A program made the position numbers and the translations under genes. Below are positions 38,736 to 49,289 of a stretch of 64,000 bases of DNA, in pieces. Under the pieces are notes generated by a model. The model was not told where the DNA came from and made no database searches. It saw nothing but the letters and a program-made list of their open reading frames with translations. The stretch comes from Streptomyces armeniacus (lineage in GTDB: Bacteria > Actinomycetota > Actinomycetes > Streptomycetales > Streptomycetaceae): contig NZ_CP031320.1 in assembly GCF_003355155.1 (NCBI RefSeq), forward strand, positions 1,102,369-1,166,368. Reading direction: 5' to 3'. Position 1 is the stretch's first letter; every line of letters starts with the position of its first letter.

Positions 38736-39337
38736 TACGCGCTCACCCCGGCACGCGCCCGCAGCAGAGCGGCGGGAGCCACGTCCTCCAGCGGCAGGCC
38801 ACGGCGGGCGGCGATCTCCTCGGGGCGCTGAAGCCCCTGCAGAGCAGCCCTCGTGGCGTGCACGATGTTGATCGGGTTCGACGAGCCGAGCGACTTGCTC
38901 AGCACGTCGTGGATGCCCGCGCACTCCAGCACGGCACGCACCGGGCCACCGGCGATCACACCGGTACCGGGCGAAGCCGGCTTGAGCAGCACGACACCCG
39001 CGGCTTCCTCACCCTGGATCGGGTGCGGAATGGTGCCCTGGATACGGGGGACCTTGAAGAAGTGCTTCTTGGCCTCCTCGACACCCTTGGCGATGGCGGC
39101 CGGCACCTCCTTGGCCTTGCCGTAACCGACACCCACGGTGCCGTCACCGTCGCCCACCACGACCAGCGCGGTGAAGCTGAAGCGACGACCACCCTTCACA
39201 ACCTTGGCGACGCGATTGATCGCGACGACCCGCTCGACATAGGCGGTCTTCTCGGCGGCACCGCCGCCGTCCCGGCCCTTGCGGTCCCGTCGCTCGCCGC
39301 CACCGGCGCCGCCTCCGCGGCGCTGGGGTCCAGCCAT
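38735..39337 (-). CDS. rpsE: 30S ribosomal protein S5
   Basis: 200 residues; a Gly/Arg-rich start ([18 protein letters not shown]) precedes the dsRNA-binding fold ([35 protein letters not shown]). It shapes the 30S decoding region and is a spectinomycin contact point. It is part of the rplR-rpsE-rpmD-rplO series. Confidence 0.98.
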   Translation of the reverse strand: MAGPQRRGGGAGGGERRDRKGRDGGGAAEKTAYVERVVAINRVAKVVKGGRRFSFTALVVVGDGDGTVGVGYGKAKEVPAAIAKGVEEAKKHFFKVPRIQGTIPHPIQGEEAAGVVLLKPASPGTGVIAGGPVRAVLECAGIHDVLSKSLGSSNPINIVHATRAALQGLQRPEEIAARRGLPLEDVAPAALLRARAGVSA

Positions 39338-39372
39338 TGGAATTACCTCTCTCGTTTAGCTACGGAACGCGC

Positions 39373-39756
39373 TCAGAACTTGAGCCCGGCCTCGCGGGCG
39401 GCGTCAGCCAGCGCGGCGATCCGCCCCGCGTACTTGTTGCCGCCCCGGTCGAACACGACCGCTTCCACGCCGGCTGCCTTCGCACGTTCCGCGACGAGCG
39501 CACCGACCTGCTTGGCCTGGTCGCTCTTGGCGCCGTCGGCACCCCGGATGGAGGCGTCGAGGGTCGACGCGGACGCCACGGTGTGACCCGCGATGTCGTC
39601 CACGACCTGGGCCACCATGTGCCGGTTGGAACGCGTCACCACCAGCCGCGGGCGCTCGGGCGTGCCCGAGACCTTCTTGCGGATGCGGATGTGACGGCGC
39701 TTGGCGGCGGCACGCTTGTACGCGTCACCCTTAGCGATCTTCACGCCGTATGCCAT
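39373..39756 (-). CDS. rplR: 50S ribosomal protein L18
   Basis: 127 residues; binds 5S r[23 protein letters not shown] and [20 protein letters not shown] are conserved. Only 3 nt separate it from the rplF stop upstream. Confidence 0.98.
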   Translation of the reverse strand: MAYGVKIAKGDAYKRAAAKRRHIRIRKKVSGTPERPRLVVTRSNRHMVAQVVDDIAGHTVASASTLDASIRGADGAKSDQAKQVGALVAERAKAAGVEAVVFDRGGNKYAGRIAALADAAREAGLKF

Positions 39757-39759
39757 GGC

Positions 39760-40299
39760 TTACTTACCAGCCTTTCCGACCTTGCGGCGGATGACCTCGC
39801 CCGCGTACTTCACGCCCTTGGCCTTGTACGGATCGGGCTTCCGCAGCTTGCGGATGTTCGCGGCGACCTCGCCGACCTTCTGCTTGTCGATCCCCTCGAC
39901 GCTGAACTTGGTCGGGGACTCGACCGCGAAGGTGATGCCTTCGGGCGCCTCGACGAGGATCGGGTGGCTGTAGCCCAGCGAGAACTCCAGGTTGGAGCCC
40001 TTCGCCTGGACGCGGTAGCCGACACCGCTGATCTCGAGGTTCTTGCTGAATCCCTGGGTCACGCCAGTGATCATGTTCGCCACCAGCGTGCGGGACAGGC
40101 CGTGCAGGGCCTTGTTCCGGCTCTCATCGTTGGGGCGGGTGACGGCGAGAGCACCGTCCTCACCCCTGGCGATCTCGATGGGAGCGACAACGGTGTGCGA
40201 GAGGGAGCCCTTGGGGCCCTTCACCGCGACCGTCTGGCCATCGATGGTGACGTCCACACCGGCGGGAACCTGGATGGGGAGCTTGCCGATTCGCGACAT
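39760..40299 (-). CDS. rplF: 50S ribosomal protein L6
   Basis: 179 residues from the ATG at 40299 ([20 protein letters not shown]). The second domain ends in the conserved [20 protein letters not shown]. It contacts the sarcin-ricin loop region, the target of the RIP family. A longer frame past 40299 runs through rpsH and is rejected. Confidence 0.98.
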   Translation of the reverse strand: MSRIGKLPIQVPAGVDVTIDGQTVAVKGPKGSLSHTVVAPIEIARGEDGALAVTRPNDESRNKALHGLSRTLVANMITGVTQGFSKNLEISGVGYRVQAKGSNLEFSLGYSHPILVEAPEGITFAVESPTKFSVEGIDKQKVGEVAANIRKLRKPDPYKAKGVKYAGEVIRRKVGKAGK

Positions 40300-40319
40300 T
40301 GCTGTACCTCCGTTCCCGA

Positions 40320-40718
40320 CTACCAGACGTAGGCGAGGACTTCCCCGCCCACGCCCTTCTTCTGAGCCTGCTGACCGGTCAGGAGACCGTGGGACGTGGA
40401 GATGATCGCCACGCCCAGGCCGCCGAGGACCTTCGGCAGATTGGTGGACTTCGCGTAGACCCGCAGACCCGGCTTCGAAATCCGCTTGATGCCTGCGATC
40501 GAGCGCTCGCGGTTCGGGCCGAACTTCAGCTCGAGAACGAGGTTCTTGCCCACCGGGGCGTCCTCGGTCTTCCAGCCGGTGATGTAGCCCTCCTGCTGGA
40601 GGATCTCCGCGATATGCGACTTGATCTTGCTGTGGGGCATCACGACGGAGTCGTGGTACGCCGAGTTCGCGTTTCGCAGACGAGTCAACATGTCTGCGAT
40701 CGGATCGGTCATGGTCAT
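40320..40718 (-). CDS. rpsH: 30S ribosomal protein S8
   Basis: 132 residues ([20 protein letters not shown] ... [20 protein letters not shown]). S8 is the spc operon regulator in E. coli; a 164-nt gap before it, after rpsZ, could hold a control site but no clear S8-site mimic was recognised. Confidence 0.98.
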   Translation of the reverse strand: MTMTDPIADMLTRLRNANSAYHDSVVMPHSKIKSHIAEILQQEGYITGWKTEDAPVGKNLVLELKFGPNRERSIAGIKRISKPGLRVYAKSTNLPKVLGGLGVAIISTSHGLLTGQQAQKKGVGGEVLAYVW

Positions 40719-40882
40719 GTGTTGGCCTTCGGCCTCTCTCGCCGGGGTTTCCTGTATGCGCCATCCCTCTCCCCGAGCTCGGTCGGGACGGGTGCGGTGC
40801 GGGGACCTACGGCGTAGTAAGCGTTGTTGTGCTGCTTACCGAGAGTCCTGGCTGGTCCTGCTGCCGGGGTGCGGCAGAAGGA

Positions 40883-41068
40883 TTACCAGGAGCTCTTGGT
40901 CACGCCCGGCAGTTCACCGCGGTGCGCCATCTCACGGAGGCACACACGGCAAAGGCCGAACTTACGGTAGACGGAGTGCGGACGGCCGCAACGCTGGCAG
41001 CGCGTGTAGCCACGCACCGCGAACTTCGGCTTGCGGCTGGCCTTGGAGATCAGAGCCTTCTTCGCCAT
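40883..41068 (-). CDS. rpsZ: 30S ribosomal protein S14, type Z (zinc-binding)
   Basis: 61 residues ([20 protein letters not shown] to GVTKSSW). Four cysteines in [10 protein letters not shown] and [16 protein letters not shown] form the zinc finger, so this is the short C+ form. It lies 2 nt after rplE. Confidence 0.97.
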   Translation of the reverse strand: MAKKALISKASRKPKFAVRGYTRCQRCGRPHSVYRKFGLCRVCLREMAHRGELPGVTKSSW

Positions 41069-41070
41069 GA

Positions 41071-41643
41071 TCAGTTCTCCTTGAACGGGAAGCCGAGGTG
41101 ACGGAGGAGGGCACGACCCTCGTCGTCGTTGGTCGCCGTGGTCACCACGGTGATGTCCATGCCCCGGACCCGGTCGATCTTGTCCTGGTCGATCTCGTGG
41201 AACATGACCTGCTCGGTGAGACCGAAGGTGTAGTTGCCCCTGCCGTCGAACTGCTTCGGCGACAGACCGCGGAAGTCGCGGATGCGCGGCAGCGCGAGCG
41301 ACAGCAGACGGTCCAGGAACTCCCACATACGGTCGCCGCGCAGCGTCACGTGCGCACCGATCGGCTGGCCCTCGCGCAGCTTGAACTGCGCGATGGACTT
41401 GCGGGCCTTGGTCACAGCCGGCTTCTGGCCGGTGATCGTGGCGAGGTCCTTGACGGCCCCGTCCATCAACTTGGAGTCGCGGGCGGCGTCGCCCACACCC
41501 ATGTTGACCACGATCTTCGTGAGACCCGGGGTCTGCATGACGTTCTCGTACTTGAACTCGTCACGCAGCTTGCCCGCGATCTCCTCGCGGTAGCGCGTCT
41601 TCAGACGCGGGACCGTGCTGTTGGCAGTGGTGGTGGCAGTCAT
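41071..41643 (-). CDS. rplE: 50S ribosomal protein L5
   Basis: 190 residues; binds 5S rRNA and the P-site tRNA elbow. [20 protein letters not shown] and [19 protein letters not shown] are typical. The ATG shares one base with the rplX stop. Confidence 0.98.
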   Translation of the reverse strand: MTATTTANSTVPRLKTRYREEIAGKLRDEFKYENVMQTPGLTKIVVNMGVGDAARDSKLMDGAVKDLATITGQKPAVTKARKSIAQFKLREGQPIGAHVTLRGDRMWEFLDRLLSLALPRIRDFRGLSPKQFDGRGNYTFGLTEQVMFHEIDQDKIDRVRGMDITVVTTATNDDEGRALLRHLGFPFKEN

Positions 41644-41966
41644 CAGATGTCCTCACCGGTCCGCTTGGCAACGCGGATCTTGTTGCCGTCGTCATCGAAG
41701 CGGTACCCGACGCGGGTCACGACCTTCTTGCCGTCCTTCTCCACGACGAGCTGAACGTTGCTCACGTGGACCGGGGCCTCGGTCGTCACGATGCCGCCGG
41801 TCTTCGAACCACGAGCGGTCTGGCCGGCCTTGGTGTGCTTCTTGACCCGGTTGACACCCTCGACCAGGACGCGGTTCTCGCGGGGGTAGGCCACGATGAC
41901 CTTGCCCTGCTTGCCGCGGTCCTTGCCGGTGATGACCTGGACCAGGTCGCCCTTCTTGATCTTCAT
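41643..41966 (-). CDS. rplX: 50S ribosomal protein L24
   Basis: 107 residues from the ATG at 41966 ([20 protein letters not shown]), a KOW-motif assembly initiator of the 50S subunit. An alternative GTG is one codon upstream. Start and stop each share one base with the flanking genes. Confidence 0.97.
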   Translation of the reverse strand: MKIKKGDLVQVITGKDRGKQGKVIVAYPRENRVLVEGVNRVKKHTKAGQTARGSKTGGIVTTEAPVHVSNVQLVVEKDGKKVVTRVGYRFDDDGNKIRVAKRTGEDI

Positions 41967-42334
41967 CACAGCACCTCCGGCGCGAGCGAGATGATCCTCA
42001 TGAACTTCTTCTCGCGCAGCTCACGGCCCACCAGGCCGAAGATACGGGTGCCGCGGGGGTCGCCGTCGCCCTTGAGGATGACGGCGGCGTTCTCGTCGAA
42101 GCGGATGTACGAGCCGTCGGGACGGCGGCGCTCCTTGACGGTGCGCACGATGACGGCCTTGACGATGTCGCCCTTTTTCACGTTCCCGCCGGGGATCGCG
42201 TCCTTGACGGTAGCGACAATGACGTCACCGATGCCCGCGTAGCGGCGGCCGGAACCACCGAGAACACGGATGGTGAGAATCTCCTTCGCACCCGTGTTGT
42301 CGGCGACACGCAGTCGCGACTCCTGCTGGATCAC
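41966..42334 (-). CDS. rplN: 50S ribosomal protein L14
   Basis: 122 residues ([20 protein letters not shown] ... [20 protein letters not shown]). It is part of the L14-L19 cluster at the subunit interface. It is preceded by a 118-nt gap after rpsQ. Confidence 0.98.
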   Translation of the reverse strand: MIQQESRLRVADNTGAKEILTIRVLGGSGRRYAGIGDVIVATVKDAIPGGNVKKGDIVKAVIVRTVKERRRPDGSYIRFDENAAVILKGDGDPRGTRIFGLVGRELREKKFMRIISLAPEVL

Positions 42335-42452
42335 GTCTATCTCCTGATCGTCTGCCGGTTCCCGGCGGGGTACTCGGACCCCGCCGAGCCTGGCGGAACC
42401 TCTCCTGGAGAACTCCAGGATGAATGTGTCGGAATCCCCTCGCGGGAATTGC

Positions 42453-42743
42453 CTACTTGGCCTTCTCGAGGATCTCGACGATGCGCCAGCGCTTGGTGGC
42501 GGACAGCGGCCGGGTCTCCATCAGGAGGACGCGGTCGCCGATGCCGGCAGCGTTCTGCTCGTCGTGCGCCTTGAGCTTGTTGGTACGGCGGATGACCTTG
42601 CCGTACAGCGCGTGCTTGACGCGGTCCTCGACAGCGACGACGACGGTCTTGTCCATCTTGTCGCTGACGACGAGACCCTCGCGGGTCTTGCGGAAGCCGC
42701 GGTCCTGCTGCTTTGTCGTCTCAGTCACATTCGTCTCGCTCAT
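42453..42743 (-). CDS. rpsQ: 30S ribosomal protein S17
   Basis: 96 residues; the OB fold has [20 protein letters not shown] and [20 protein letters not shown]. The N-terminal 15 residues are an actinobacterial extension. The ATG overlaps the rpmC stop by one base. Confidence 0.97.
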   Translation of the reverse strand: MSETNVTETTKQQDRGFRKTREGLVVSDKMDKTVVVAVEDRVKHALYGKVIRRTNKLKAHDEQNAAGIGDRVLLMETRPLSATKRWRIVEILEKAK

Positions 42744-42967
42744 CAGGCGCTCTCCACCGTTTCGATGCCCAGCTCGCGCTCGCGCATCAGGGTGTAGATC
42801 CGCGCGATGTCCTTGCGGACGGCCTTCAGCCGGCCGTGGTTTTCGAGCTGTCCGGTCGCCGCCTGGAAGCGGAGGTTGAACAGCTCCTCCTTGGCCTCGC
42901 GAAGCTTGCCGACGAGTTCCTCGTCGCCGAGCTCACGCAGCTCGGCCGCCTTGGTTCCGGCCGCCAT
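42743..42967 (-). CDS. rpmC: 50S ribosomal protein L29
   Basis: 74 residues from the ATG at 42967 ([18 protein letters not shown]). A helical hairpin with [20 protein letters not shown]. It sits at the exit tunnel, a docking site for SRP and trigger factor. It overlaps both neighbours by one base. Confidence 0.97.
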   Translation of the reverse strand: MAAGTKAAELRELGDEELVGKLREAKEELFNLRFQAATGQLENHGRLKAVRKDIARIYTLMRERELGIETVESA

Positions 42968-43386
42968 CACGACTCACCTGCCTCGCGCCGCACGATCCGG
43001 CACTTCATCGGAAGCTTGTGGGCGGCGCGGATGAGCGCCTCCTTGGCAATCTTCTCGTTCGGGTAGGACAGCTCGAACATCACCCGGCCCGGCTTGACGT
43101 TCGCGACCCACCACTCCGGCGAACCCTTACCGGAACCCATACGGGTCTCGGCGGGCTTCTTGGTCAGCGGACGGTCCGGGTAGATGTTGATCCAGACCTT
43201 GCCGCCACGCTTGATGTGCCGGGTCATCGAGATACGAGCGGCCTCGATCTGCCGGTTCGTCACATAAGCCGGGGTGACGGCCTGGATTCCGTACTCGCCG
43301 AACGCAAGCTCGGTGCCGCCCTTGGCCATGCCCTTGCGCTTCGGGTGGTGCTGCTTGCGGTGCTTTACCCTGCGCGGGATCAGCAT
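42967..43386 (-). CDS. rplP: 50S ribosomal protein L16
   Basis: 139 residues ([20 protein letters not shown] ... [15 protein letters not shown]). It contacts A-site tRNA. It starts 3 nt after the rpsC stop. Confidence 0.98.
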   Translation of the reverse strand: MLIPRRVKHRKQHHPKRKGMAKGGTELAFGEYGIQAVTPAYVTNRQIEAARISMTRHIKRGGKVWINIYPDRPLTKKPAETRMGSGKGSPEWWVANVKPGRVMFELSYPNEKIAKEALIRAAHKLPMKCRIVRREAGES

Positions 43387-43389
43387 TGG

Positions 43390-44253
43390 TCAGGACTCCT
43401 TTCCGGCAGAGCCGGACGAACCAGCGGCATCGGCGGCCGGAGCGGCCGCGGCGGGAGCCTCGGCCTTGGGGGCCGCGTCGGCCTGCGCCTGCTGAGGCTT
43501 ACGGCCGCGGCCACCGCGCTCGCCACCACGACGGGGACGCTCGCTGCCGCCGCCACCGCCACCGCCGCCACCGCGCGACGGGCGGTTGCCCGCGCGGGCC
43601 GCGGCGTTCTCGGCACGGACCTCGGCGATGTTCTTGACGTCGCCCTTGTAGATCCACACCTTCACGCCGATGCGACCGAAGGTCGTCTTGGCCTCGAAGA
43701 AGCCGTAGTCGACGTTCGCGCGCAGCGTGTGCAGCGGCACCCGGCCCTCGCGGTAGAACTCCGAGCGGGACATCTCGGCGCCGCCGAGACGGCCACCGCA
43801 CTGGATCTTGATGCCCTTGGCGCCGGCCTTCATCGTGGTCTGCATGCTCTTGCGCATCGCACGGCGGAAGGAGACGCGGGAGGACAGCTGCTCGGCGACG
43901 GCCTGGGCCACCAGCTGGGCATCCGTCTCGGGGTTCTTGACCTCGAGGATGTTGAACTGGATCTGCTTGCCGGTCAGCTTCTCGAGGTTCCCGCGCAGCC
44001 GGTCGGCCTCCGCGCCGCGGCGGCCGATGACGATGCCCGGCCGGGCGGTGTGGACGTCGACACGGACCCGGTCACGGGTGCGCTCGATCTCCACCTTGGA
44101 GATGCCGGCCCGCTCCATGCCCTGCGTGAGCATGCGGCGGATCGCCACATCTTCCTTGACGTAGTCCTTGTACAGCTTGTCGGCGTACCACCGGGACTTG
44201 AAGTCCGTGGTGATGCCGAGCCGGAACCCGTGCGGGTTTACTTTCTGGCCCAT
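43390..44253 (-). CDS. rpsC: 30S ribosomal protein S3
   Basis: 287 residues; the KH domain ([20 protein letters not shown]) and C-terminal domain ([31 protein letters not shown]) form mRNA-helicase contacts. A roughly 70-residue low-complexity tail rich in Gly, Arg and Ala ([20 protein letters not shown]) is typical of actinobacteria. Start shares one base with the rplV stop. Confidence 0.98.
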   Translation of the reverse strand: MGQKVNPHGFRLGITTDFKSRWYADKLYKDYVKEDVAIRRMLTQGMERAGISKVEIERTRDRVRVDVHTARPGIVIGRRGAEADRLRGNLEKLTGKQIQFNILEVKNPETDAQLVAQAVAEQLSSRVSFRRAMRKSMQTTMKAGAKGIKIQCGGRLGGAEMSRSEFYREGRVPLHTLRANVDYGFFEAKTTFGRIGVKVWIYKGDVKNIAEVRAENAAARAGNRPSRGGGGGGGGGSERPRRGGERGGRGRKPQQAQADAAPKAEAPAAAAPAADAAGSSGSAGKES

Positions 44254-44600
44254 TACCGGGTTCCTTCCTTGCTGCTGACGACCACCGTGATGTGGCTGGT
44301 CCGCTTACGGATCCGGTAGGCACGTCCCTGGGCACGCGGCCGGAACCGCTTCAGGGTCGGGCCTTCGTCGACGTACGCCTCCGAGATGAAGAGGCTGTCG
44401 GCGTCGGTGTGGTCGTAGTTGTGCGCGGCGTTGGCAATGGCGCTGTCCAGCACCTTGCCTACGGTCACGCTGGCGGCCTGCGGGGCGAAGCGCAGGACCG
44501 CTTGGGCCTCCGTGGCATCCATGCCACGGACAAGGTCCACCACGCGGCGGGCCTTCATGGGCGTGACGCGCACGAAGCGCGCCTGGGCCCTGGCTTCCAT
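44253..44600 (-). CDS. rplV: 50S ribosomal protein L22
   Basis: 115 residues from the ATG at 44600, chosen because AGGGA lies 5 nt upstream; an in-frame ATG at 44624 would add 8 residues. [20 protein letters not shown] and the tunnel-loop [20 protein letters not shown] are conserved. The loop lines the exit tunnel and can affect macrolide sensitivity. Confidence 0.95.
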   Translation of the reverse strand: MEARAQARFVRVTPMKARRVVDLVRGMDATEAQAVLRFAPQAASVTVGKVLDSAIANAAHNYDHTDADSLFISEAYVDEGPTLKRFRPRAQGRAYRIRKRTSHITVVVSSKEGTR

Positions 44601-44639
44601 GGTTGTCCCTTCGGTGTCAGTCATGGTCTTCACACCCGA

Positions 44640-44921
44640 TCAGCGACGCCGCGACTTGCGGTCGTCCTTGACGTGGCCGCGGAAGGTGCGGGTCGGCGCG
44701 AACTCGCCGAGCTTGTGGCCGACCATCGACTCGTTGATGAACACCGGGATGTGCTTGCGGCCGTCGTGCACCGCGATCGTGTGTCCGAGCATGGCCGGGA
44801 CGATCATGGAGCGGCGGGACCAGGTCTTGATGACGTTCTTGGTGCCTGCTTCGTTCTGCACGTCCACCTTCTTGATCAGGTGGTCGTCTACGAAGGGCCC
44901 CTTCTTGAGACTGCGCGGCAT
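44640..44921 (-). CDS. rpsS: 30S ribosomal protein S19
   Basis: 93 residues ([20 protein letters not shown] ... [12 protein letters not shown]). It lies in the 30S head and contacts S13. It starts 12 nt after the rplB stop. Confidence 0.98.
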   Translation of the reverse strand: MPRSLKKGPFVDDHLIKKVDVQNEAGTKNVIKTWSRRSMIVPAMLGHTIAVHDGRKHIPVFINESMVGHKLGEFAPTRTFRGHVKDDRKSRRR

Positions 44922-44933
44922 CTGAACCGTCTC

Positions 44934-45770
44934 CTAGCGCTTCTTGTTCGTCTTGCGGCGACGGACGATGTACTTGTTGCTGGCCTTCTTCGGCGAGCGA
45001 GTACGTCCCTCTTTCTGACCCCACGGCGACACCGGGTGCCGGCCGCCGGAGGTGCGCCCTTCGCCACCACCGTGCGGGTGGTCGATCGGGTTCATGACCA
45101 CGCCGCGGACGGTCGGCCGTACGCCCTTCCAGCGCATACGGCCGGCCTTGCCCCAGTTGATGTTCGACTGCTCGGCGTTGCCGACCTCGCCTACGGTGGC
45201 GCGGCAGCGGACGTCGACCAGCCGGATCTCGCCGGACGGCATGCGCAGGTGGGCCATGCGGCCCTCCTTCGCCAGCAGCTGCACGGAAGCGCCCGCGCTG
45301 CGCGCGAACTTCGCGCCGCCACCGGGCTTCAGCTCGATGGCGTGCAGTGTCGTACCGACCGGGATGTTGCGCAGCGCCAGGTTGTTGCCGGGCTTGATGT
45401 CGGCGTCGGGGCCGTTCTCCACCCGGTCGCCCTGCTTCAGGCCGGCCGGCGCGAGGATGTAGCGCTTCTCGCCGTCGACGTAGTGCAGGAGCGCGATGCG
45501 CGCGGTGCGGTTGGGGTCGTACTCGATGTGCGCGACCTTGGCGGGCACGCCGTCCTTGTCGTGCCGACGGAAGTCGATGACACGGTAGGCGCGCTTGTGG
45601 CCGCCGCCCTGGTGACGGACGGTCACACGACCGGCGTTGTTACGGCCACCCTTGCTGTGCAGCGGGCGGACCAGCGACTTCTCCGGCGTGGACCGCGTGA
45701 CCTCGACGAAGTCGGCGACGCTGGAGCCACGACGGCCCGGGGTCGTCGGCTTGTACTTGCGGATACCCAT
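44934..45770 (-). CDS. rplB: 50S ribosomal protein L2
   Basis: 278 residues. The conserved [20 protein letters not shown] holds the catalytically important His near the peptidyl-transferase centre; the tail is [20 protein letters not shown]. It follows rplW by 39 nt in the S10 operon. Confidence 0.98.
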   Translation of the reverse strand: MGIRKYKPTTPGRRGSSVADFVEVTRSTPEKSLVRPLHSKGGRNNAGRVTVRHQGGGHKRAYRVIDFRRHDKDGVPAKVAHIEYDPNRTARIALLHYVDGEKRYILAPAGLKQGDRVENGPDADIKPGNNLALRNIPVGTTLHAIELKPGGGAKFARSAGASVQLLAKEGRMAHLRMPSGEIRLVDVRCRATVGEVGNAEQSNINWGKAGRMRWKGVRPTVRGVVMNPIDHPHGGGEGRTSGGRHPVSPWGQKEGRTRSPKKASNKYIVRRRKTNKKR

Positions 45771-45809
45771 TTCTCAGTCCTCGTCCGATTCCGGACGACC
45801 AGACCTCCG

Positions 45810-46160
45810 TCAGGAGGTCGGGCCGCCGAAGATGTCGATTCGGTCGCCCTCGGCGAGGGTCACGATGGCGCGCTTGGTGTCGGCGCGCTTCCCGTACCCG
45901 GTGCGGGTGCGCTTGCGCTTGCCCTGCCGGTTGATCGTGTTCACCCCGGAGACCTTGACCGAGAAGATGGCCTCGACGGCCTGCTTGATCTGGGTCTTGT
46001 TGGCACGGGGGTCGACGATGAACGTGTACTTGTTCTCGTCCAGCAGTGCGTAGCTCTTCTCCGAGACGACCGGCTTGATCAGCACGTCGCGCGGGTCCGT
46101 GAACGTCTTGCTGGTGACGGTCGCGGTGGTCGCGGTGCTCTCGGCTGCGGTGTCGCTCAT
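45810..46160 (-). CDS. rplW: 50S ribosomal protein L23
   Basis: 116 residues from the ATG at 46160 ([20 protein letters not shown]). The conserved part [20 protein letters not shown] follows an N-terminal Thr/Ala extension. It docks trigger factor at the tunnel exit. The start shares one base with the rplD stop. Confidence 0.97.
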   Translation of the reverse strand: MSDTAAESTATTATVTSKTFTDPRDVLIKPVVSEKSYALLDENKYTFIVDPRANKTQIKQAVEAIFSVKVSGVNTINRQGKRKRTRTGYGKRADTKRAIVTLAEGDRIDIFGGPTS

Positions 46161-46834
46161 CAGGCGTCGCTCCCTTCGAGCTCGGCCTCGGTCGCGACAG
46201 CCTTGCCCGCCTTCACCGGACCGGCCACGAACGAGTCGTAGGCGGCCTTGGTGAAGACCACGTCGTCGGAGACGAGCACGTCGTACGTGTTCAGCTGGCC
46301 CGGCTCCAGGAGGTGCACCTGGGGCAGGTTGCGGGCGGACAGCCACGCGGCCTCGTCGGAGCGCTCGGCGACCAGGAGCACGTTCTTGCGCTCGCTGACC
46401 TTGCCGAGGAACTCACGCGCGGCCTTCGTGGAGACCTCGCCCTCGACCACGCCGGAGACGACGTGGACACGGTCGTGGCGCGCCCGGTCCGAGAGGGCAC
46501 CGCGCAGGGCGGCGGCCTTCATCTTCTTCGGCGTCCGCTGCGAGTAGTCACGCGGCACGGGACCGTGCACGACGCCACCACCGGCGAACTGGGGCGCGCG
46601 GGTCGAACCCTGGCGGGCGCGGCCGGTGCCCTTCTGGCGGTACGGCTTCTTGCCGCCGCCGCGGACCTCGCCGCGCGTCTTCGTCTTGTGCGTGCCCTGG
46701 CGGGCCGCGGCCAGCTGCGCGACAACGACCTGGTGGATCAGCGGAACGCTGACCTGCACGTCGAAGATCTCCGCGGGGAGCTCGACGGTCCCGGCCTTGT
46801 CGCCTGCCGGCGAAAGGATGTCAATCGTGCTCAT
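46160..46834 (-). CDS. rplD: 50S ribosomal protein L4
   Basis: 224 residues from the ATG at 46834 ([20 protein letters not shown]). The tunnel loop [20 protein letters not shown] is typical. In E. coli L4 represses the S10 operon by attenuation; no such attenuator can be confirmed here. It lies 7 nt after rplC. Confidence 0.97.
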   Translation of the reverse strand: MSTIDILSPAGDKAGTVELPAEIFDVQVSVPLIHQVVVAQLAAARQGTHKTKTRGEVRGGGKKPYRQKGTGRARQGSTRAPQFAGGGVVHGPVPRDYSQRTPKKMKAAALRGALSDRARHDRVHVVSGVVEGEVSTKAAREFLGKVSERKNVLLVAERSDEAAWLSARNLPQVHLLEPGQLNTYDVLVSDDVVFTKAAYDSFVAGPVKAGKAVATEAELEGSDA

Positions 46835-46841
46835 GGTTCCC

Positions 46842-47486
46842 TCAAGCCCCCTTGGCCGCACTGCGGACCAGGACGAGGCCGCCGTTCGGACCAGGCACCG
46901 CGCCCTTGATGAGCAGCAGGCCCTTCTCCGCGTCAACGGCGTGGACGGTCAGGTTCTGGGTGGTGACCCGCTCGTTGCCCATGCGGCCGGCCATCCGGGT
47001 GCCCTTGAAGACACGACCCGGGGTCGCGCAGCCGCCGATCGAGCCGGGCTTGCGGTGGATGCGGTGGGCACCGTGCGAAGCCTTGCCGCCCTTGAAGCCG
47101 TGGCGCTTCATGCCGCCGGCGAAGCCCTTGCCCTTGCTCTTGCCGGTCACGTCGACCTTGATGCCGGAGTCGAAGACCTCGGCGGTGACTTCCTGGCCGA
47201 GCGTGTACTCGCTGGCGTCCGGCGTACGGAGCTCCACGAGGTGGCGGCGCGGGGTGACGTCGGCCTTGGCGAAGTGGCCCTTGAGGGGCTTGTTCACCTT
47301 GCGCGGGTCGATCTCGCCGAAGGCGATCTGAACGGCGTCGTAGCCGTCCTTGTCATTGGTGCGCACCTGGGTCACGACACAGGGCCCGGCTTTGACTACG
47401 GTCACGGGGACGACACGGTTGTTCTCGTCCCAGACCTGGGTCATGCCGAGCTTCTCGCCCAGGACACCCTTGATCTGCTTAGCCAT
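46842..47486 (-). CDS. rplC: 50S ribosomal protein L3
   Basis: 214 residues ([20 protein letters not shown] ... [20 protein letters not shown]). It reaches the peptidyl-transferase centre and is needed early in 50S assembly. It lies 14 nt downstream of rpsJ. Confidence 0.98.
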   Translation of the reverse strand: MAKQIKGVLGEKLGMTQVWDENNRVVPVTVVKAGPCVVTQVRTNDKDGYDAVQIAFGEIDPRKVNKPLKGHFAKADVTPRRHLVELRTPDASEYTLGQEVTAEVFDSGIKVDVTGKSKGKGFAGGMKRHGFKGGKASHGAHRIHRKPGSIGGCATPGRVFKGTRMAGRMGNERVTTQNLTVHAVDAEKGLLLIKGAVPGPNGGLVLVRSAAKGA

Positions 47487-47500
47487 CTCTACCGCGCCTC

Positions 47501-47809
47501 TCAGAGCTTGATCTCGATGTCGACGCCGGCCGGAAGGTCCAGGCGCATCAACGAGTCAACGGTCTTGGGGGTCGGGTCGAGGATGTCGATCAGCCGCTTG
47601 TGGGTGCGCATCTCGAAGTGCTCGCGCGCGTCCTTGTACTTGTGCGGCGACTTGATGACGCAGTACACGTTCTTCTCTGTGGGCAGCGGCACCGGGCCCG
47701 CGACCGACGCACCAGTGCGGGTCACCGTCTCGACGATCTTCTTCGCCGAGTTGTCGATGACCTCGTGGTCGTAGGCCTTGAGCCGGATGCGGATCTTCTG
47801 TCCCGCCAT
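47501..47809 (-). CDS. rpsJ: 30S ribosomal protein S10
   Basis: 102 residues ([20 protein letters not shown] ... [13 protein letters not shown]). It also acts as the transcription antitermination factor NusE. It is the first gene of the S10 operon on the minus strand. Longer frames reach 48106 or 48692 but begin in the leader and are rejected. Confidence 0.98.
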   Translation of the reverse strand: MAGQKIRIRLKAYDHEVIDNSAKKIVETVTRTGASVAGPVPLPTEKNVYCVIKSPHKYKDAREHFEMRTHKRLIDILDPTPKTVDSLMRLDLPAGVDIEIKL

Positions 47810-48441
47810 GGCTACTTCGTAGTCCTGTCTCTCGTAAACGCCCTGGAACCCGCGGGCGGCTTCTCCGTACGGACCTCCGCACTGACTCGCTCCGACCCAC
47901 GCGGTCGGGCGTGTCGCATCCCTTCCCGGAGTTCTCCGAGGGAGATTTCCTTTGGAAGGAGACGGGGGAAGAAACCCACCGGTGCCTGGCTGAAGCCCCT
48001 CCTGCACTTCCCGGAAGATTCCCGTACTTCCGCCCCTGATGAGGGGCGACGAATACGTTGGGACTCGCTTCCGGTCCTCCCGGCGGGAGGCGCGCAGCAT
48101 CGGCACTCAACCGAGCAACCTGCACAGTGTGCCATAGCCCGATTGCCCAAGGCCAATCGGGCCTCGGGGCCTGCGCGCGGGGCGGCGTGACGGGCGTACG
48201 GACCCTCGTACGAGGATACGCACCCGCTCCCCCGTGGCACGGCGGGGCGCTCCGCCGGCGGGGCACACTACACCGCGCGGGTCCGTGCCCCTCGTACGGG
48301 GTGGGGGCTCGTACGCGTGCCCGTACGCGGGCGGGACCGCCGCGGCCGCGCGACCCTTCGGCAGCATCGGCCGATTTGACTTGTTCTACTGCTTTGAGTG
48401 CTTTGCCTGTATTAGTCGATACGTCCCGTATCGTGCGGTTG
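47810..48441. other. 632-nt intergenic region upstream of rpsJ
   Basis: No convincing gene. It must hold the S10 operon promoter and leader on the minus strand and the start of a plus-strand membrane gene. A markedly AT-richer block (48370-48420) with TTGACT at 48376-48381 lies just upstream of the latter, but no matching -10 is spaced correctly. Several short stems (for example TCTCC-GAG-GGAGA near 47934) may belong to the S10 leader. In S. coelicolor this is the border of a variable region between tuf and rpsJ. Confidence 0.6.
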
Positions 48442-49179
48442 ATGGGCGACTGGTGGGCGCGGAACATCATCGAGCCGGGCAAGTTCCCGCTGCTGCTCGC
48501 GCTGAGCGCGTTCGTCGTCACCTTCGCGGTCACCCGCCTCGTCACGCGCATGATCCGCGCGGGCAGGGGCCCGTTCCGCAACGTCACGCCCGGCGGCGTA
48601 CACGTCCACCACGTCGTCCCCGGCATCCTGCTGATGACGGTCGGCGGCTTCACGGCCCTCGCGGGCGGCCGGCACGGCTGGGGCTCGGGCATCGCGGCGG
48701 TGCTGTTCGGCGTCGGGACCGGCCTCGTACTGGACGAGTTCGCGCTCGTCCTGCACCTCCACGACGTCTACTGGAGCAAGGAGGGCTCGCAGAGCGTCGA
48801 GGTCGTGATCGTCACCGTCGCCCTCACCGGGCTCCTCCTCGGCGGGTTCCTGCCGTTCGGCGTCGACTCGATGAGCGCGGACGAGGAGCAGAACAGACTC
48901 AACGCCGTCTCCACCGTCACCGTGAACCTCGCGTTCGTGCTGGTCACGCTGCTCAAGGGGAAGGTGCGGATGGCCGTCCTCGGCGTGCTCGTACCGCCCG
49001 TCGCCTTCGTCGGCGCCCTGCGGCTGGCGCGCCCGGCGTCGCCGTGGGCGAAGCGCGCGTACCGCGAACGCCCCCGCGCCCGCGCCCGCGCGACCCTCCG
49101 CGCGGCCCGGCACGACCGCCGCTGGAACGGGCTGCGCCGGCGCCTCAACTACCTGATCGGCGGCGCTCCCACCGAATGA
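48442..49179 (+). CDS. Integral membrane protein of unknown function
   Basis: 245 residues from the ATG at 48442; a GTG at 48433 is an alternative. Five or six hydrophobic segments (KFPLLLALSAFVVTFAVTRL; FTALAGGRHGWGSG with ILLMTVGG; VEVVIVTVALTGLLLGGFL; LNAVSTVTVNLAFVLVTLLK) are followed by a basic C-terminal tail. The loop GGVHVHHVVPG and the repeated His/Asp in LVLDEFALVLHLHDVYW look like possible metal or ligand sites. I do not recognise the family. It lies between rpsJ and the DISARM genes, 110 nt before drmD. Confidence 0.75.
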   Translation: MGDWWARNIIEPGKFPLLLALSAFVVTFAVTRLVTRMIRAGRGPFRNVTPGGVHVHHVVPGILLMTVGGFTALAGGRHGWGSGIAAVLFGVGTGLVLDEFALVLHLHDVYWSKEGSQSVEVVIVTVALTGLLLGGFLPFGVDSMSADEEQNRLNAVSTVTVNLAFVLVTLLKGKVRMAVLGVLVPPVAFVGALRLARPASPWAKRAYRERPRARARATLRAARHDRRWNGLRRRLNYLIGGAPTE

Positions 49180-49289
49180 CGGGCGCCATCCGCCTGCGGG
49201 TCACAGCACAAGTACGCCCGGACGTAAGCTTTCGGTGGCGTGACGGTGGGACACGCAACCGCAACCCGAAGTGACGAGGGGTACGCAGC

